64,000 nucleotides of DNA. Source: CAIMUM01 sp034429715. GTDB taxonomy: Bacteria; Chloroflexota; Dehalococcoidia; GIF9; UBA5629. The stretch's first letter is position 1, and the number at the start of each line of letters is the position of its first letter. The notes under the pieces are model-generated. The model ran no database searches. It saw only the letters and a list, made by a program, of their open reading frames with translations, and was not told the DNA's origin. This document shows, in pieces, positions 9,298 to 18,078 of this stretch. Location of the stretch: positions 1 to 64,000 of the forward strand of contig DAOUFR010000123.1 of the NCBI GenBank assembly GCA_034429715.1. The letters are read 5' to 3'. Made by a program: the position numbers and the translations under genes.

Positions 9298-10986
9298 ATG
9301 GCCGACTATCCATGGTTCAAGCATTACGACAAGGGTGTTCCTAAAACTTTGCAGCCCTATCCCGATAAGAAGCTTTTTGAAGATGTCGCGGATGTGGCCA
9401 GGGAAAGGCCCGGACATAAAATGATCTGGTTCAAGGGCAGATGGATGACCTATAAAGAGGTCGACCACCTGAGCGACGTACTGGCTGCCGGCCTTGTGGC
9501 GCAGGGGGTTAAGAAGGGCGACCGCGTGGTAATGCTGATGCCCAACTCACCCAACATCGTTATAAGCCAGCTTGCCATCTGGAAAGCAGGAGCCATCGCC
9601 GTACCGGTTAACCCGCTCTACAGCGAGGCGGAGCTCGAGTTTTCGCTCAAGGAATGCGGGGCCGAGGTTGCCATAGTGCTGACCGCATTTTACGACCTTG
9701 TGAAGAAAATCCAGGGACGCACCAAGCTGCGACTGCTTATCGTTACCAGCGTCAAAGAATACCTGTCGCCTTTTATTAAACTGATGTTCACTCTGCTGAT
9801 GGAGAAAAAACAGGGACAATATCTGGAAAAGGTGCAGGGAAACGACATTTGGCTGCAGGACCTGATGAAGAAACATGCCGGCGATAAGAAACCTGACGTC
9901 AAGGTGAGCGGCAAAGATACCGGCCTGCTGCTGTTCAGCGGAGGCACGACAGGCACGCCTAAAGCGGTGATGCTGAGCCATGAGGCCATATTCATGAACG
10001 GCCGACAGATACATTCCTGGTCCAAACCCCTGGCTACAGATTGGACAGACGTGCTTGTATTGCTAATGCCTTTCTTCCACGTTTACGGCAATGTAATTTT
10101 GCTGTCCACGGCCATCGCCGGCCGTTATCCCACAGCGCTTATACCCAATCCTCGCGAGGTAAAGGACGTTCTGACTACGATTAAAAAGGTCAAACCGGCC
10201 TTCTTCCCGGCCATCTCGGCCATCTTCATAGGGCTTATGAACAGGCCTGAGGTCAAATCGGGCAAGATCGATTTCAAGACCATGAAGTCGTCGGTGGCTG
10301 CTGCCGCTCCACTTCTGCCGGAGACCAAGAGGCAGTGGGAGGTGGTCACGGGTGGCAAGATCGTGGAAGCTTACGGCCTTACGGAATCGGGAGTGCTCGC
10401 TATGGGCCCGTTCCTGGGCAAATGGAAGGAGGGCGCGGTCGGCATGCCCACCCCTGATACCGTCATCAAAATAGTGGATATAGATACGGGAAAAACCGAG
10501 CTTAAGGCCGGCGACGCCGGCGAGATCATAGCCAAGGGACCGCACATCATGCAGGGTTACTGGAACCGTCCTGAAGCTACTGCAGAGATGCTGCGCGACG
10601 GCTGGCTCTATACCGGCGATATAGGTTACCTGGATGAGGACGGATATCTCTTCATAACATCCCGCAAGAAGGACCTGATCAAACCCAGCGGTCATCAGGT
10701 CTTCCCCGTTGAGATCGAGGAGATCATCGCTCAGCATCCCGCTGTGCTCGAGGTTGGTGTGGCCGGCGTGCCAGATGCCGCGCAGGGCGAAGCCGTGAAA
10801 GCATGGGTGGTATTGAGAACAGACCAATCATGCACGGTCGAGGAGATACAGGTCTTCTGCCGGGAGAAGCTGACTGCATACAAGGTGCCCAAGCACGTGG
10901 AGTTCCGCGATGCTCTGCCCAAGACAATGGTGGGGAAGGTGCTGCGGCGCGTGCTGCAGGAGGAGGACCGGGCAAAGGGCAAGTAA
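9298..10986 (+). CDS. Long-chain acyl-CoA ligase, tandem paralogue 7
   Basis: A 562-residue AMP-forming acyl-CoA ligase, last of the array. It has SGGTTGTPKAV, EAYGLTE, GWLYTGDIGYL, the hinge SRKKDLIKPSGHQVFPVEIEEI (the usual QVWPREVEE is changed) and Lys547 in PKTMVGKVLRR. ATG 9298 follows CGGAGGAG with good spacing. It contains the hydrophobic segment LSPFIKLMFTLLMEKKQGQ. It is the most divergent of the complete copies in the loop after the phosphate-binding motif. A strong terminator follows at 10995. Confidence 0.93.
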   Translation: MADYPWFKHYDKGVPKTLQPYPDKKLFEDVADVARERPGHKMIWFKGRWMTYKEVDHLSDVLAAGLVAQGVKKGDRVVMLMPNSPNIVISQLAIWKAGAIAVPVNPLYSEAELEFSLKECGAEVAIVLTAFYDLVKKIQGRTKLRLLIVTSVKEYLSPFIKLMFTLLMEKKQGQYLEKVQGNDIWLQDLMKKHAGDKKPDVKVSGKDTGLLLFSGGTTGTPKAVMLSHEAIFMNGRQIHSWSKPLATDWTDVLVLLMPFFHVYGNVILLSTAIAGRYPTALIPNPREVKDVLTTIKKVKPAFFPAISAIFIGLMNRPEVKSGKIDFKTMKSSVAAAAPLLPETKRQWEVVTGGKIVEAYGLTESGVLAMGPFLGKWKEGAVGMPTPDTVIKIVDIDTGKTELKAGDAGEIIAKGPHIMQGYWNRPEATAEMLRDGWLYTGDIGYLDEDGYLFITSRKKDLIKPSGHQVFPVEIEEIIAQHPAVLEVGVAGVPDAAQGEAVKAWVVLRTDQSCTVEEIQVFCREKLTAYKVPKHVEFRDALPKTMVGKVLRRVLQEEDRAKGK

Positions 10987-10994
10987 ACACTGAT

Positions 10995-11036
10995 AATAAG
11001 GCGGCGGGGTTCTTAACCCCGCCGCCTTATTTTTAT
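10995..11036 (+). terminator. Strong bidirectional intrinsic terminator
   Basis: A perfect 17-bp stem (10995-11011 with 11015-11031) with a 3-nt loop is followed by TTTATT on the plus strand. It ends the ligase array. Its AT-flanked stem also lies right after the stop codon of the convergent lipoprotein gene (stop at 11033-11035), so it can terminate both strands. Confidence 0.88.
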
Positions 11037-11413
11037 TGGAAGGGCTCCCAGTTTTTGGCCCCGGTTACGACCGCATTAACGTATGGCCCGGAGCTGTAAG
11101 CGCTTTTAAATAGCCTGCCGTTTACGTACACCTTGAGGTCAATTGAGCCGCTCTCACCCCGGTTGTAAGCGTACAGGTATACATCACTGTCGCTGTGGCC
11201 GCCGAAATCCATGCGGAAGGGCAGAGGGACATCGTTATACTGCTCCGTATCCCCGGTGCTGTTGGTCAGCGTAACGTCGACCGAGTCCGCATCTCCGGTT
11301 ACCTCGTAAGTGACGTTATCGTTCCTCTGACAGGCTGAGATCATAAATGCGCAGATCACTAACAGCAGTACGGCAGCTATGCGGACGGCGGCGGCAATAT
11401 TTTTGATATTCAT
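11033..11413 (-). CDS. Small secreted lipoprotein, function unknown
   Basis: A 126-residue protein that starts with a lipoprotein signal: basic MNIKN, a hydrophobic core (AAVRIAAVLLLVICAFM) and the lipobox ISAC, so it should be lipid-anchored outside the membrane. The mature part (about 100 residues) is rich in beta-prone, charged and polar residues and has no motif I recognise. ATG 11413 is chosen because AGGAG lies 11 nt upstream; a GTG at 11425 overlaps the stop of the preceding kinase fusion gene but has no usable spacing. It is probably translated in an operon with that gene. Confidence 0.75.
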   Translation of the reverse strand: MNIKNIAAAVRIAAVLLLVICAFMISACQRNDNVTYEVTGDADSVDVTLTNSTGDTEQYNDVPLPFRMDFGGHSDSDVYLYAYNRGESGSIDLKVYVNGRLFKSAYSSGPYVNAVVTGAKNWEPFQ

Positions 11414-11421
11414 AATCGGTC

Positions 11422-13677
11422 TCACTCCTGATTTTTAATAAAATTCAAGACCTCTTTCAGTCTAAAGGCGCCCTCCATAGGCCCCAGCCTGGATGCGGCC
11501 AGAGCACCCATGGCATTGGCCAGTCTGGCTGTCTCATAAAGCGGCAGATTATCGAGGTAGCCGCTGATGAATCCGGCATCGAAGCAGTCACCCGCGCCGG
11601 TGGGGTCAATGGCATTTACTTTAAAACCCGGGACATCGAAGGTGGATTCGCGGGTGAATACGCGGCAGCCGCTGTCGCCTTTTTTCAGCACCACGATCTT
11701 CACTCCCAACTCGATCAGGCGAAGGCAGGCAGTATCGATATCGGGTTCATGCACCAGCAGGCCGGCCTCGTTTCCGCTGGGAAGAACGATATCGGCCAGG
11801 CGAACGACTGGCAGTAGTATGTCCCTGCACTCCTCGGCTGAGAGCAACTCCGGACGCAAATTGGGATCGAGGCTGACGCTGCCACCAGACTCTTTGATAG
11901 CCCCGGCCATCACTGTGCAGACCTCCCTTATAGCGCTGCTTATGGAGAGCGAACAGCCCATCAGGTGAAGGTGGCGGAATGACTGCGCATATTTCACGGC
12001 CCGGGAGATATGAGGCAGGCGGTCGGAAGCGGTGCCCGCGATGTGAAAGATAAAGTTGCGCCCGCCATCCCGGTCATAGGCCACAAAGGCGCAACCCGTG
12101 GGCCTGCCCTTGATTGAGGCTATGAGTTTAGTGTCCATGCCGTCATCCGTAAATCTTCTCAACAACAGTCGGCCGAAACCGTCCTGTCCCAGCGAACCCA
12201 CGAAGCCTGTCCGTTTCCCTATACGTGCGGAGGCATCTGCAAAGATAGCCGGCGCGCCGCTGGGGAATGGGCCCATGAATCGACCGGTTGTATCCAGAGG
12301 CATGTCGACAGACGGGCGCATGATCTCCACGATCAATTCTCCCGCGGACAGCACCTGTCCCTCGTCCCAGAACGGGAGCCTCCTGCGCCGCTCGAATTCC
12401 TTTTCAAGCACGGGGATTGAGCCATACAGGTTGAAGGCGCGGAGGTATTTCAATATCTGCTGCGAGATGCGCTCGACCACGTACCGGTGGGGATCGAAGC
12501 CGTCTTTTGCCAGATTTGCATACAGTCGTTTGCGCGCTTCCGTTACCTTCCTGTCCGTCCAGATGTAGCGCGCGCCTGTCTTGAGCAGCCAGCTTTGCCT
12601 TTCGGCGGGCAGTGCGTCGAACGGCTTGCCGGCCTCCTCCGGGTGAAGCCATTTACGCCATCTGCCGGACCGGATCACAGCCTGTGCAAGAGATTCTTTA
12701 AATATCGAAGGCCCTGCGGCGTTCCTGACCGGGGCGGACTTTTCCCTCGATTCAAGCTCGAAGAGGGCGTCACATTCAACTTCGGTAAATTCGGGGCCCA
12801 CATTGGCGCCGCCCATTTTACTGTCAGGGTAGGCAGCGGGATTTTCCACATTGTCGGTGTAATGCCCCTTCAGCACCAGATTGTAGTGGCGCGCGATATC
12901 ATAAAGCTCCTGCGCCATCTGCGGGCTGAACAGGGTCGTGTCCAGGTCCGTTCCAACTTTGCCCACGATAAAGCATGGCCATGCTCCGCTCAGTCCTTCC
13001 CGCGTCATCCTTGTGCGCAATCCGGCCAGGAAGTCGCCGAACATAGCTTCGTTGGCCAGGCCGCCCTTGACCTCCTCGGTGCCTACCTCATACGCCACCG
13101 GGGGCAGTCCGCGTTTAATACGGAAGGACTCGCAGTGTTTGATCAACAGCACGGTCCTGTCTATGACAGTGTTTAGCTGGAGTGTTCCGCCGGGCGGCAG
13201 GCCCCGGTCAACGGTGGGATCTATGTGAAGAAGGTCGAATCCTGCTGCAATAGCTGACTCCAACGAGCGCTTAACGGACTTCATGGTCCGGCTGTAAGAC
13301 CATTTTTCACTGGTGTGCCTGTCGCGCAGCCATGGCCCGGCATGGTCCACACCGAGCAGAAAGGGGCCTTTGAAATTCGTTTTTACGGCAGTACGCCGTA
13401 CCAGGGCAGCGAAGCGCGCGTAATCCCAGCCCGTATAGCCCCCGTCGATATCGACCTGGTTGAGCGTGGCCGCGAAAAATATGGGGCAGTCCGCCTCTTT
13501 AGCTGCGAGCAGGGCCGCCTCAACCACGGCCTGAGAGTTGGCCGAAACGGCCAGCAGTGTGCGCCAGGGCGCGCTCTCTTTGATCGATAGCCGGGAGAAC
13601 GAGCGTATTATAGCCTCGCACAGAGTGAATCCGCTGCGCGCAGCTTGCCGTCGTATACGTGAACTGTCAGCTGCCAT
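11422..13677 (-). CDS. GatZ/KbaZ-like domain fused to a PfkB sugar kinase
   Basis: A 751-residue two-domain cytosolic protein. Residues ~1-420 resemble the tagatose-bisphosphate aldolase accessory subunit GatZ/KbaZ (LNQVDIDGGYTGWDY, HIDPTVDRG, AYEVGTEEVKGG, LKGHYTDNV). Residues ~430-751 are a ribokinase/PfkB-family kinase that ends with the family signature DPTGAGDCFDAGF at 691-703, with catalytic Asp697. In enterobacteria GatZ is a separate 420-residue chaperone-like subunit of the class II aldolase, so a fusion to a kinase is unusual; together they could phosphorylate and process a hexose phosphate. No aldolase subunit is nearby. The start is ATG 13677. Confidence 0.85.
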   Translation of the reverse strand: MAADSSRIRRQAARSGFTLCEAIIRSFSRLSIKESAPWRTLLAVSANSQAVVEAALLAAKEADCPIFFAATLNQVDIDGGYTGWDYARFAALVRRTAVKTNFKGPFLLGVDHAGPWLRDRHTSEKWSYSRTMKSVKRSLESAIAAGFDLLHIDPTVDRGLPPGGTLQLNTVIDRTVLLIKHCESFRIKRGLPPVAYEVGTEEVKGGLANEAMFGDFLAGLRTRMTREGLSGAWPCFIVGKVGTDLDTTLFSPQMAQELYDIARHYNLVLKGHYTDNVENPAAYPDSKMGGANVGPEFTEVECDALFELESREKSAPVRNAAGPSIFKESLAQAVIRSGRWRKWLHPEEAGKPFDALPAERQSWLLKTGARYIWTDRKVTEARKRLYANLAKDGFDPHRYVVERISQQILKYLRAFNLYGSIPVLEKEFERRRRLPFWDEGQVLSAGELIVEIMRPSVDMPLDTTGRFMGPFPSGAPAIFADASARIGKRTGFVGSLGQDGFGRLLLRRFTDDGMDTKLIASIKGRPTGCAFVAYDRDGGRNFIFHIAGTASDRLPHISRAVKYAQSFRHLHLMGCSLSISSAIREVCTVMAGAIKESGGSVSLDPNLRPELLSAEECRDILLPVVRLADIVLPSGNEAGLLVHEPDIDTACLRLIELGVKIVVLKKGDSGCRVFTRESTFDVPGFKVNAIDPTGAGDCFDAGFISGYLDNLPLYETARLANAMGALAASRLGPMEGAFRLKEVLNFIKNQE

Positions 13678-13720
13678 GAGGATATGAGTTTCGCGCCCGT
13701 TTAACAGCTATTATACACGT

Positions 13721-15412
13721 TTAGAGTACCGGCTCGCCGCAAATATCGTCGGCGCACCAGCAGGTCAGGCTTCCCTCCACAAATTTAACGTCCTTGAAGC
13801 CGGCGCCTTTGAGTGTGCAGCAGGCCTGGTAGGCGCGCCCGCCCCGCCGGCACATGACCACGATCTCCTTATCTTTATCAAGGTTATCCATATTGTCATA
13901 CAATTTAGGTTGCGGAAGGGACTGTAACTGGGGCGCCTCGATCCAGGTCTGGTCGGACTCGTATTTGCTTCTAACGTCGAGAAGCACGAAGTCATTGCTA
14001 TCGGCTATCTTTTTTTTTACCTCGGCGGGGCTGACACCTTCCGTCCTTCCCTCCAGCTTGTTGCGCACAAGGTTGGCCGCGTGGTGGAGGACATCCAGCG
14101 CCGTGTTGTAGGGAGGAGCGTAGGCCAGGTCCAGGTCGGCCAGCGTATCTACTGTCATACCTGCTGTGACGGCCGTGGCCAGCACATCGATGCGCTTGAT
14201 GACATCGCCGGGTCCGGTGCCCTGCCCGCCCAGTATACGTCGGGTTTTCCTTTCCACGATGAGCTTAATGATGACCTCCTTGTTGCGCGGGTAATACATC
14301 GGCTTATCGGGATTTGATATCAGGGCAGTCACGACATCGAAACCTGCTTCAAGCGCCTGTTTCTCTCCCAGGCCCACGCGCCCGGTGTTGAAGTCGAATA
14401 CCTTCACACACGCAGTGCTTACGATGCCCGCGAATTTTTCGCTGCCGCCGGTGATGTTGGCCGCTATCACGTGCCCGTGCTTGTTGGCTGTAGAGCCCAG
14501 CGGTACGTATGCCTTCTTGCCGGTGACAATGCTGATATTGGCCACGCAGTCGCCGCCGGCATAGATGTCGGGATCGCTGGTCTGCAGATACTCGTTGACC
14601 GTGATATCGCCGGACGGACCGATCTCCAGCCCTGCTTCCTTTGCCAGCTTTGAATTCGGGCGCACGCCTATGGCGAAGATGACCACGTCTGCCTCAAGCG
14701 TCTCCTTGTCCGTGGTGACATGGCTTACTCTATTGTTATCACCCTTGAATTCCACCACTTTTTGCCCCAGCTTGAGAGTCACTCCCTTGCTTCTAACATG
14801 GTCGGCCAGAAGGTCCGAGATCTCCTCGTCCAGTATGCCCGGCAGCACTTTATCCAGCGCCTCGACCACGGTGACCTTCAATCCGCGTGCGGATAGCGCC
14901 TCGACCATTTCAACTCCGATCAGTCCGGCGCCCACAACGACAGCCTTTTTAGAGGCCGACTCATTTATGAGGGCTTTTATCTCATCTGCGTCAGGGACGC
15001 GTTTCAACACGTGCACACCTTTGAGGTCGATGCCTTTTATAGGGGGAAATACCGGATTTGCACCGGTGGCTATCACCAGCTTGTCATAGTCAATGGAATA
15101 TTGCCGGTTTTTGGCCAGCGCAGTGACATCTATCCTGTGTGCAGACCGGTCGATGCGGTCCACACGGGTGGCTGTCAGTACATCCACATTGCTGATCTTT
15201 TTGAAGGCGGCCGCATCTCGTACCATGAGGGCGTTGCGGGACTTGACGACGTCAGAAATATAATAGGGTAATCCGCATCCCGCGTAGGATACTATCTCTT
15301 CATCCTGCAGCATGGTTATTTGTGCCGATGCATCCAGCCTGCGGGCGCGGGCAGCGGTCTTGGGCCCGCAGGCGCCGCCGCCGATGATCACGATTTTCAA
15401 CTGCTTCGCCAT
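13721..15412 (-). CDS. CoA-disulfide reductase/NADH oxidase-like flavoprotein with C-terminal rhodanese domain
   Basis: A 563-residue pyridine-nucleotide-disulfide oxidoreductase. The FAD motif GGGACG is at 11-16, a single redox Cys46 sits in SYAGCGLPYYISD as in CoA-disulfide reductases, a second Rossmann VVGAGLIGVEMVE binds NAD(P)H, and the FAD motif YAGGDC follows. Residues ~455-550 form a rhodanese domain with the active loop CRRGGR. Such fusions handle CoA or protein persulfides and polysulfide. The extreme C-terminus carries extra cysteines (LTCWCADDIC). ATG 15412 is chosen for the AGGAGG 9 nt upstream; the frame continues 27 codons further without support. Confidence 0.9.
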   Translation of the reverse strand: MAKQLKIVIIGGGACGPKTAARARRLDASAQITMLQDEEIVSYAGCGLPYYISDVVKSRNALMVRDAAAFKKISNVDVLTATRVDRIDRSAHRIDVTALAKNRQYSIDYDKLVIATGANPVFPPIKGIDLKGVHVLKRVPDADEIKALINESASKKAVVVGAGLIGVEMVEALSARGLKVTVVEALDKVLPGILDEEISDLLADHVRSKGVTLKLGQKVVEFKGDNNRVSHVTTDKETLEADVVIFAIGVRPNSKLAKEAGLEIGPSGDITVNEYLQTSDPDIYAGGDCVANISIVTGKKAYVPLGSTANKHGHVIAANITGGSEKFAGIVSTACVKVFDFNTGRVGLGEKQALEAGFDVVTALISNPDKPMYYPRNKEVIIKLIVERKTRRILGGQGTGPGDVIKRIDVLATAVTAGMTVDTLADLDLAYAPPYNTALDVLHHAANLVRNKLEGRTEGVSPAEVKKKIADSNDFVLLDVRSKYESDQTWIEAPQLQSLPQPKLYDNMDNLDKDKEIVVMCRRGGRAYQACCTLKGAGFKDVKFVEGSLTCWCADDICGEPVL

Positions 15413-15460
15413 ACCGACTATCCTCCTGACACGTACCATTTTTAATAGCAGGTTAAAGTA

Positions 15461-15466
15461 ATTATA
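15461..15466 (-). promoter_or_regulatory. Candidate -10 box for the CoA-disulfide reductase gene
   Basis: TATAAT on the minus strand, with TTTGCA 16 nt upstream of it (15483-15488), 48 nt before the ATG. The match to a sigma-70 promoter is good at -10 and fair at -35. Confidence 0.4.
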
Positions 15467-15536
15467 ATCGAAACGAATTGCCTGCAAAACCACCTGAAGC
15501 TATACTTTTAAGGTAAGGCAGGTAACAATAGGGAAA

Positions 15537-16457
15537 ATGAAGATTAAGATCGTGGCCGGCTTCGCGGTCGCTGTCATCCTCGGTCTGAGCGCATGCTCCG
15601 GTCCACTGCTGTCCATTCCTGCTGCCGCTCCGGCTGAACCACCCCAGGTTTTCTTTTTCCGGGCGGACAATTCCAAAATAGATAGCGGTACGGCTGCAAC
15701 GCTGCGCTGGAACGTCGATGGCGCCGACAGCATCGTGATCGACCATGGGATCGGGCAGGTCGAGGCAAGCGGTGAGGTTACCGTCACGCCATCACAGATA
15801 ACAGCCTATAATCTGACGGCTGTCAGCAAGGGTAGCGCCGTTGTAAGTTCCGTTATTGTCAATGTCGTGCCGATAGTTAAAACAGCCAGCCTTCCTGTCA
15901 GCCCGGCCATTGATTCGAATGGTATTCCGTCGAATATCCCTGCCGATATGCTGCCCGCTCTGAAGGAAAACGAATCCTATGTTTTTTTTCAGGGAGCCAT
16001 CATGGTGGGAGCTGATAATCATTACATTGTGCTGCGCAATAATACGGCCGCCCGCAATCCCAGTTGGGTCGAGCTAAAGGCTTTCCTCCAGTCCGATCAA
16101 ACCGACCGGCGTGCTTATGTGAGCGGCCTGTTCACCTGCGGCGACTTTTCAGAGATGCTGCATAACAACGCTGAGGCGGCGGGCATACGGGCAGCCATCG
16201 TCGCCGTCAAACTGCTGCCGGCCGGCATGACTGAAGGCTTCACCAATCATTCTTTGAACGCTTTTCAGACGACAGACAAGGGGCTGGTATATATAGATAC
16301 GACGTCCTCATCGCAGGGCTATTACGCCGACAAACAGGTCAATGTTGAAGTCGGCCAGGAATACGAACCGGTTGCTATTTTCCCGCAGCCCGGCCAGATG
16401 CAGTGCTGGCCCAGTATGGGCAGGGTGGCGTCCATAGATATTCCTCCATACTGGTAA
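15537..16457 (+). CDS. Lipoprotein with Ig-like and transglutaminase-like domains
   Basis: A 306-residue secreted lipoprotein: signal MKIKIVAGFAVAVILGL with lipobox LSAC, then an Ig/PKD-like beta segment (residues ~35-110, DSGTAATLRWNVDGADS), then a C-terminal domain of about 170 residues. That domain has a Cys in TCGDFSEMLHNNAEAAGIRA, a His in NHSLNAF and an Asp in YIDTT, in the order Cys-His-Asp of the transglutaminase-like/papain fold. It may be a cell-surface peptidase or cross-linking enzyme. The start ATG 15537 follows GGGAAA. The gene diverges from the reductase gene. Confidence 0.75.
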   Translation: MKIKIVAGFAVAVILGLSACSGPLLSIPAAAPAEPPQVFFFRADNSKIDSGTAATLRWNVDGADSIVIDHGIGQVEASGEVTVTPSQITAYNLTAVSKGSAVVSSVIVNVVPIVKTASLPVSPAIDSNGIPSNIPADMLPALKENESYVFFQGAIMVGADNHYIVLRNNTAARNPSWVELKAFLQSDQTDRRAYVSGLFTCGDFSEMLHNNAEAAGIRAAIVAVKLLPAGMTEGFTNHSLNAFQTTDKGLVYIDTTSSSQGYYADKQVNVEVGQEYEPVAIFPQPGQMQCWPSMGRVASIDIPPYW

Positions 16458-16538
16458 CCGGGCAGGTCTCCTGCGGAGATTATTTATGCCTTTCCGTGAG
16501 ATAATATGTTTATCTTATATCCAAGGGAGCGGTGACGC

Positions 16539-17336
16539 ATGAGTAAATTCATCGATAAATTAGATAATCTGAATAAGGCTGCGGCCCCTGCTATGGGCTT
16601 TCATGCCGGAAGCGGCGGTGACAGGTCTGTATCGATGCTGGTTGCTGTTGAACTGGCCGGAAAACCGGAGGATGAGTTGAAGGAAGTCGCCACCACAGGC
16701 GCCTGTGCCGGCATACTCGATCCTGCCGGCCTGACAGGCGCTGCCATCGTAAAATACCTTAAAACAAAGGTTGATATACCGGTGGGCCTGGTATTGAGCG
16801 GCGGTAAAACCGGCACGGGGGCCAAGCCGGAAGGCAGCGATATCGACTTCGTGGTGTTCGATGCTAACCTGCCGGTCAAATCGCTGGCGGGAAATGAGCC
16901 GGAATCGGTTGGCAGGGTGTTGAGGCTGGATATGTCGATCGAGGCCGGGCTGATGCGGGCGGTGAACGGCCTCCATCCTGCGATAGAAGCTGTTATGGTG
17001 GACCTTCGCGTGCCTGCCCTTACCGTGGAAACTCTGATGCAATGCCGGCGGGCGGCTGATTTCTCGGGCCAGCCCGTTATAGCCCTGACAGGCGCCGGAC
17101 TTACCATGGCCGAACTGACGGCTTTACGCGAGGCCGGGGTCAAATGTCTGGTGTTGCCTGCGGGTTCAAGCGCGGCAGAGATAGGCTCGCTTATCGATGA
17201 TATCCACTCCCTGCCCAGGCCCGAGAAAAAGAAGGATAAAAGGGGCATCGCTATCGTACCCAGGATGGGGCTGTCACCGGCGCCTAAAAAGGACGAAGGT
17301 GATGGCGGAGATGATGATGGCGATAATGGTGACTGA
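16539..17336 (+). CDS. Protein of unknown function with acidic C-terminal tail
   Basis: A 265-residue soluble protein. The body (residues 1-230) alternates hydrophobic strands with Gly-rich turns (GLVLSGGKTGTG, DIDFVVFDANLP, EAVMVDLRVPAL, CLVLPAGSS), a pattern like a TIM-barrel or class of phosphate-binding enzymes, but I recognise no family. The tail is lysine-rich, then strongly acidic and glycine-rich (DEGDGGDDDGDNGD). The start ATG 16539 follows AAGGGAG. Its neighbours are a LysE-type exporter and a lipoprotein; no functional link is visible. Confidence 0.7.
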   Translation: MSKFIDKLDNLNKAAAPAMGFHAGSGGDRSVSMLVAVELAGKPEDELKEVATTGACAGILDPAGLTGAAIVKYLKTKVDIPVGLVLSGGKTGTGAKPEGSDIDFVVFDANLPVKSLAGNEPESVGRVLRLDMSIEAGLMRAVNGLHPAIEAVMVDLRVPALTVETLMQCRRAADFSGQPVIALTGAGLTMAELTALREAGVKCLVLPAGSSAAEIGSLIDDIHSLPRPEKKKDKRGIAIVPRMGLSPAPKKDEGDGGDDDGDNGD

Positions 17337-17381
17337 TTAAAGCTATTTTCTGCATTAGTGCCCATCTAAGGTTCAATTAAT

Positions 17382-17996
17382 ATGACCCAGAATCTGTGGA
17401 TCTTCTTGCTTTCCGCGGCCGGCATATCACTCTCAGGTGTTATGTTGCCCGGACCGCTGACGGCCGCCACCATCGCCAAAGGGTATGACGACAGGAACGC
17501 CGGTGCAATGATCGGTATCGGGCACGGGATCATTGAGGTACCTCTAATCGCCCTCATTTATTTCGGTTTTGCTTCCTATCTCAACGATCCAGTCGTGAAA
17601 ACGGTCACCGGACTGGCCGGGGGAGCGTTGCTCATAGTAATGGGGCTGCTTATCTTCTTTACCTTCAAGAAACCGGTTGAGGGAGGGGCCGTTATGCCGT
17701 ACAGCCCCCTGGTGACGGGCATGGTGATGACCGGGGGCAATCCATATATTTATATCTGGTGGGCTACCATAGGCGTGGCATTGATAACAGGCGCCGTCAC
17801 CTTCGGTATTATGGGCCTGGCGCTTTTTACGGTCGTCCATCTTGCCTGTGACATCACCTGGGACCAGATCGTTTCGATGACCGTATTCCGTACAAGACAT
17901 CTGTGGACGCCGAAAGTGCAGAAAATTGTATTCAGTATCTGCGCGCTGGTGTTGATAGGTTTCGGCATCTGGTACGGGGCATCGGTCTTTATATAA
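17382..17996 (+). CDS. LysE/RhtB-family translocator
   Basis: A 204-residue membrane protein with about six hydrophobic segments. The N-terminal PGPLTAATIAKG matches the conserved PGP motif of LysE/RhtB amino-acid exporters, and the length (about 200 residues) is typical. It probably exports an amino acid or small metabolite across the cytoplasmic membrane; the substrate is not readable. It starts at ATG 17382, 45 nt after the preceding gene. Confidence 0.82.
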   Translation: MTQNLWIFLLSAAGISLSGVMLPGPLTAATIAKGYDDRNAGAMIGIGHGIIEVPLIALIYFGFASYLNDPVVKTVTGLAGGALLIVMGLLIFFTFKKPVEGGAVMPYSPLVTGMVMTGGNPYIYIWWATIGVALITGAVTFGIMGLALFTVVHLACDITWDQIVSMTVFRTRHLWTPKVQKIVFSICALVLIGFGIWYGASVFI

Positions 17997-18078
17997 GCGG
18001 ATATTTGTAATACCGGCTTAACGCGAGTTCACCTGTTGTCCGGGCTTGAACTGAGAAACAGTCCCGCGGATTTTTAAA

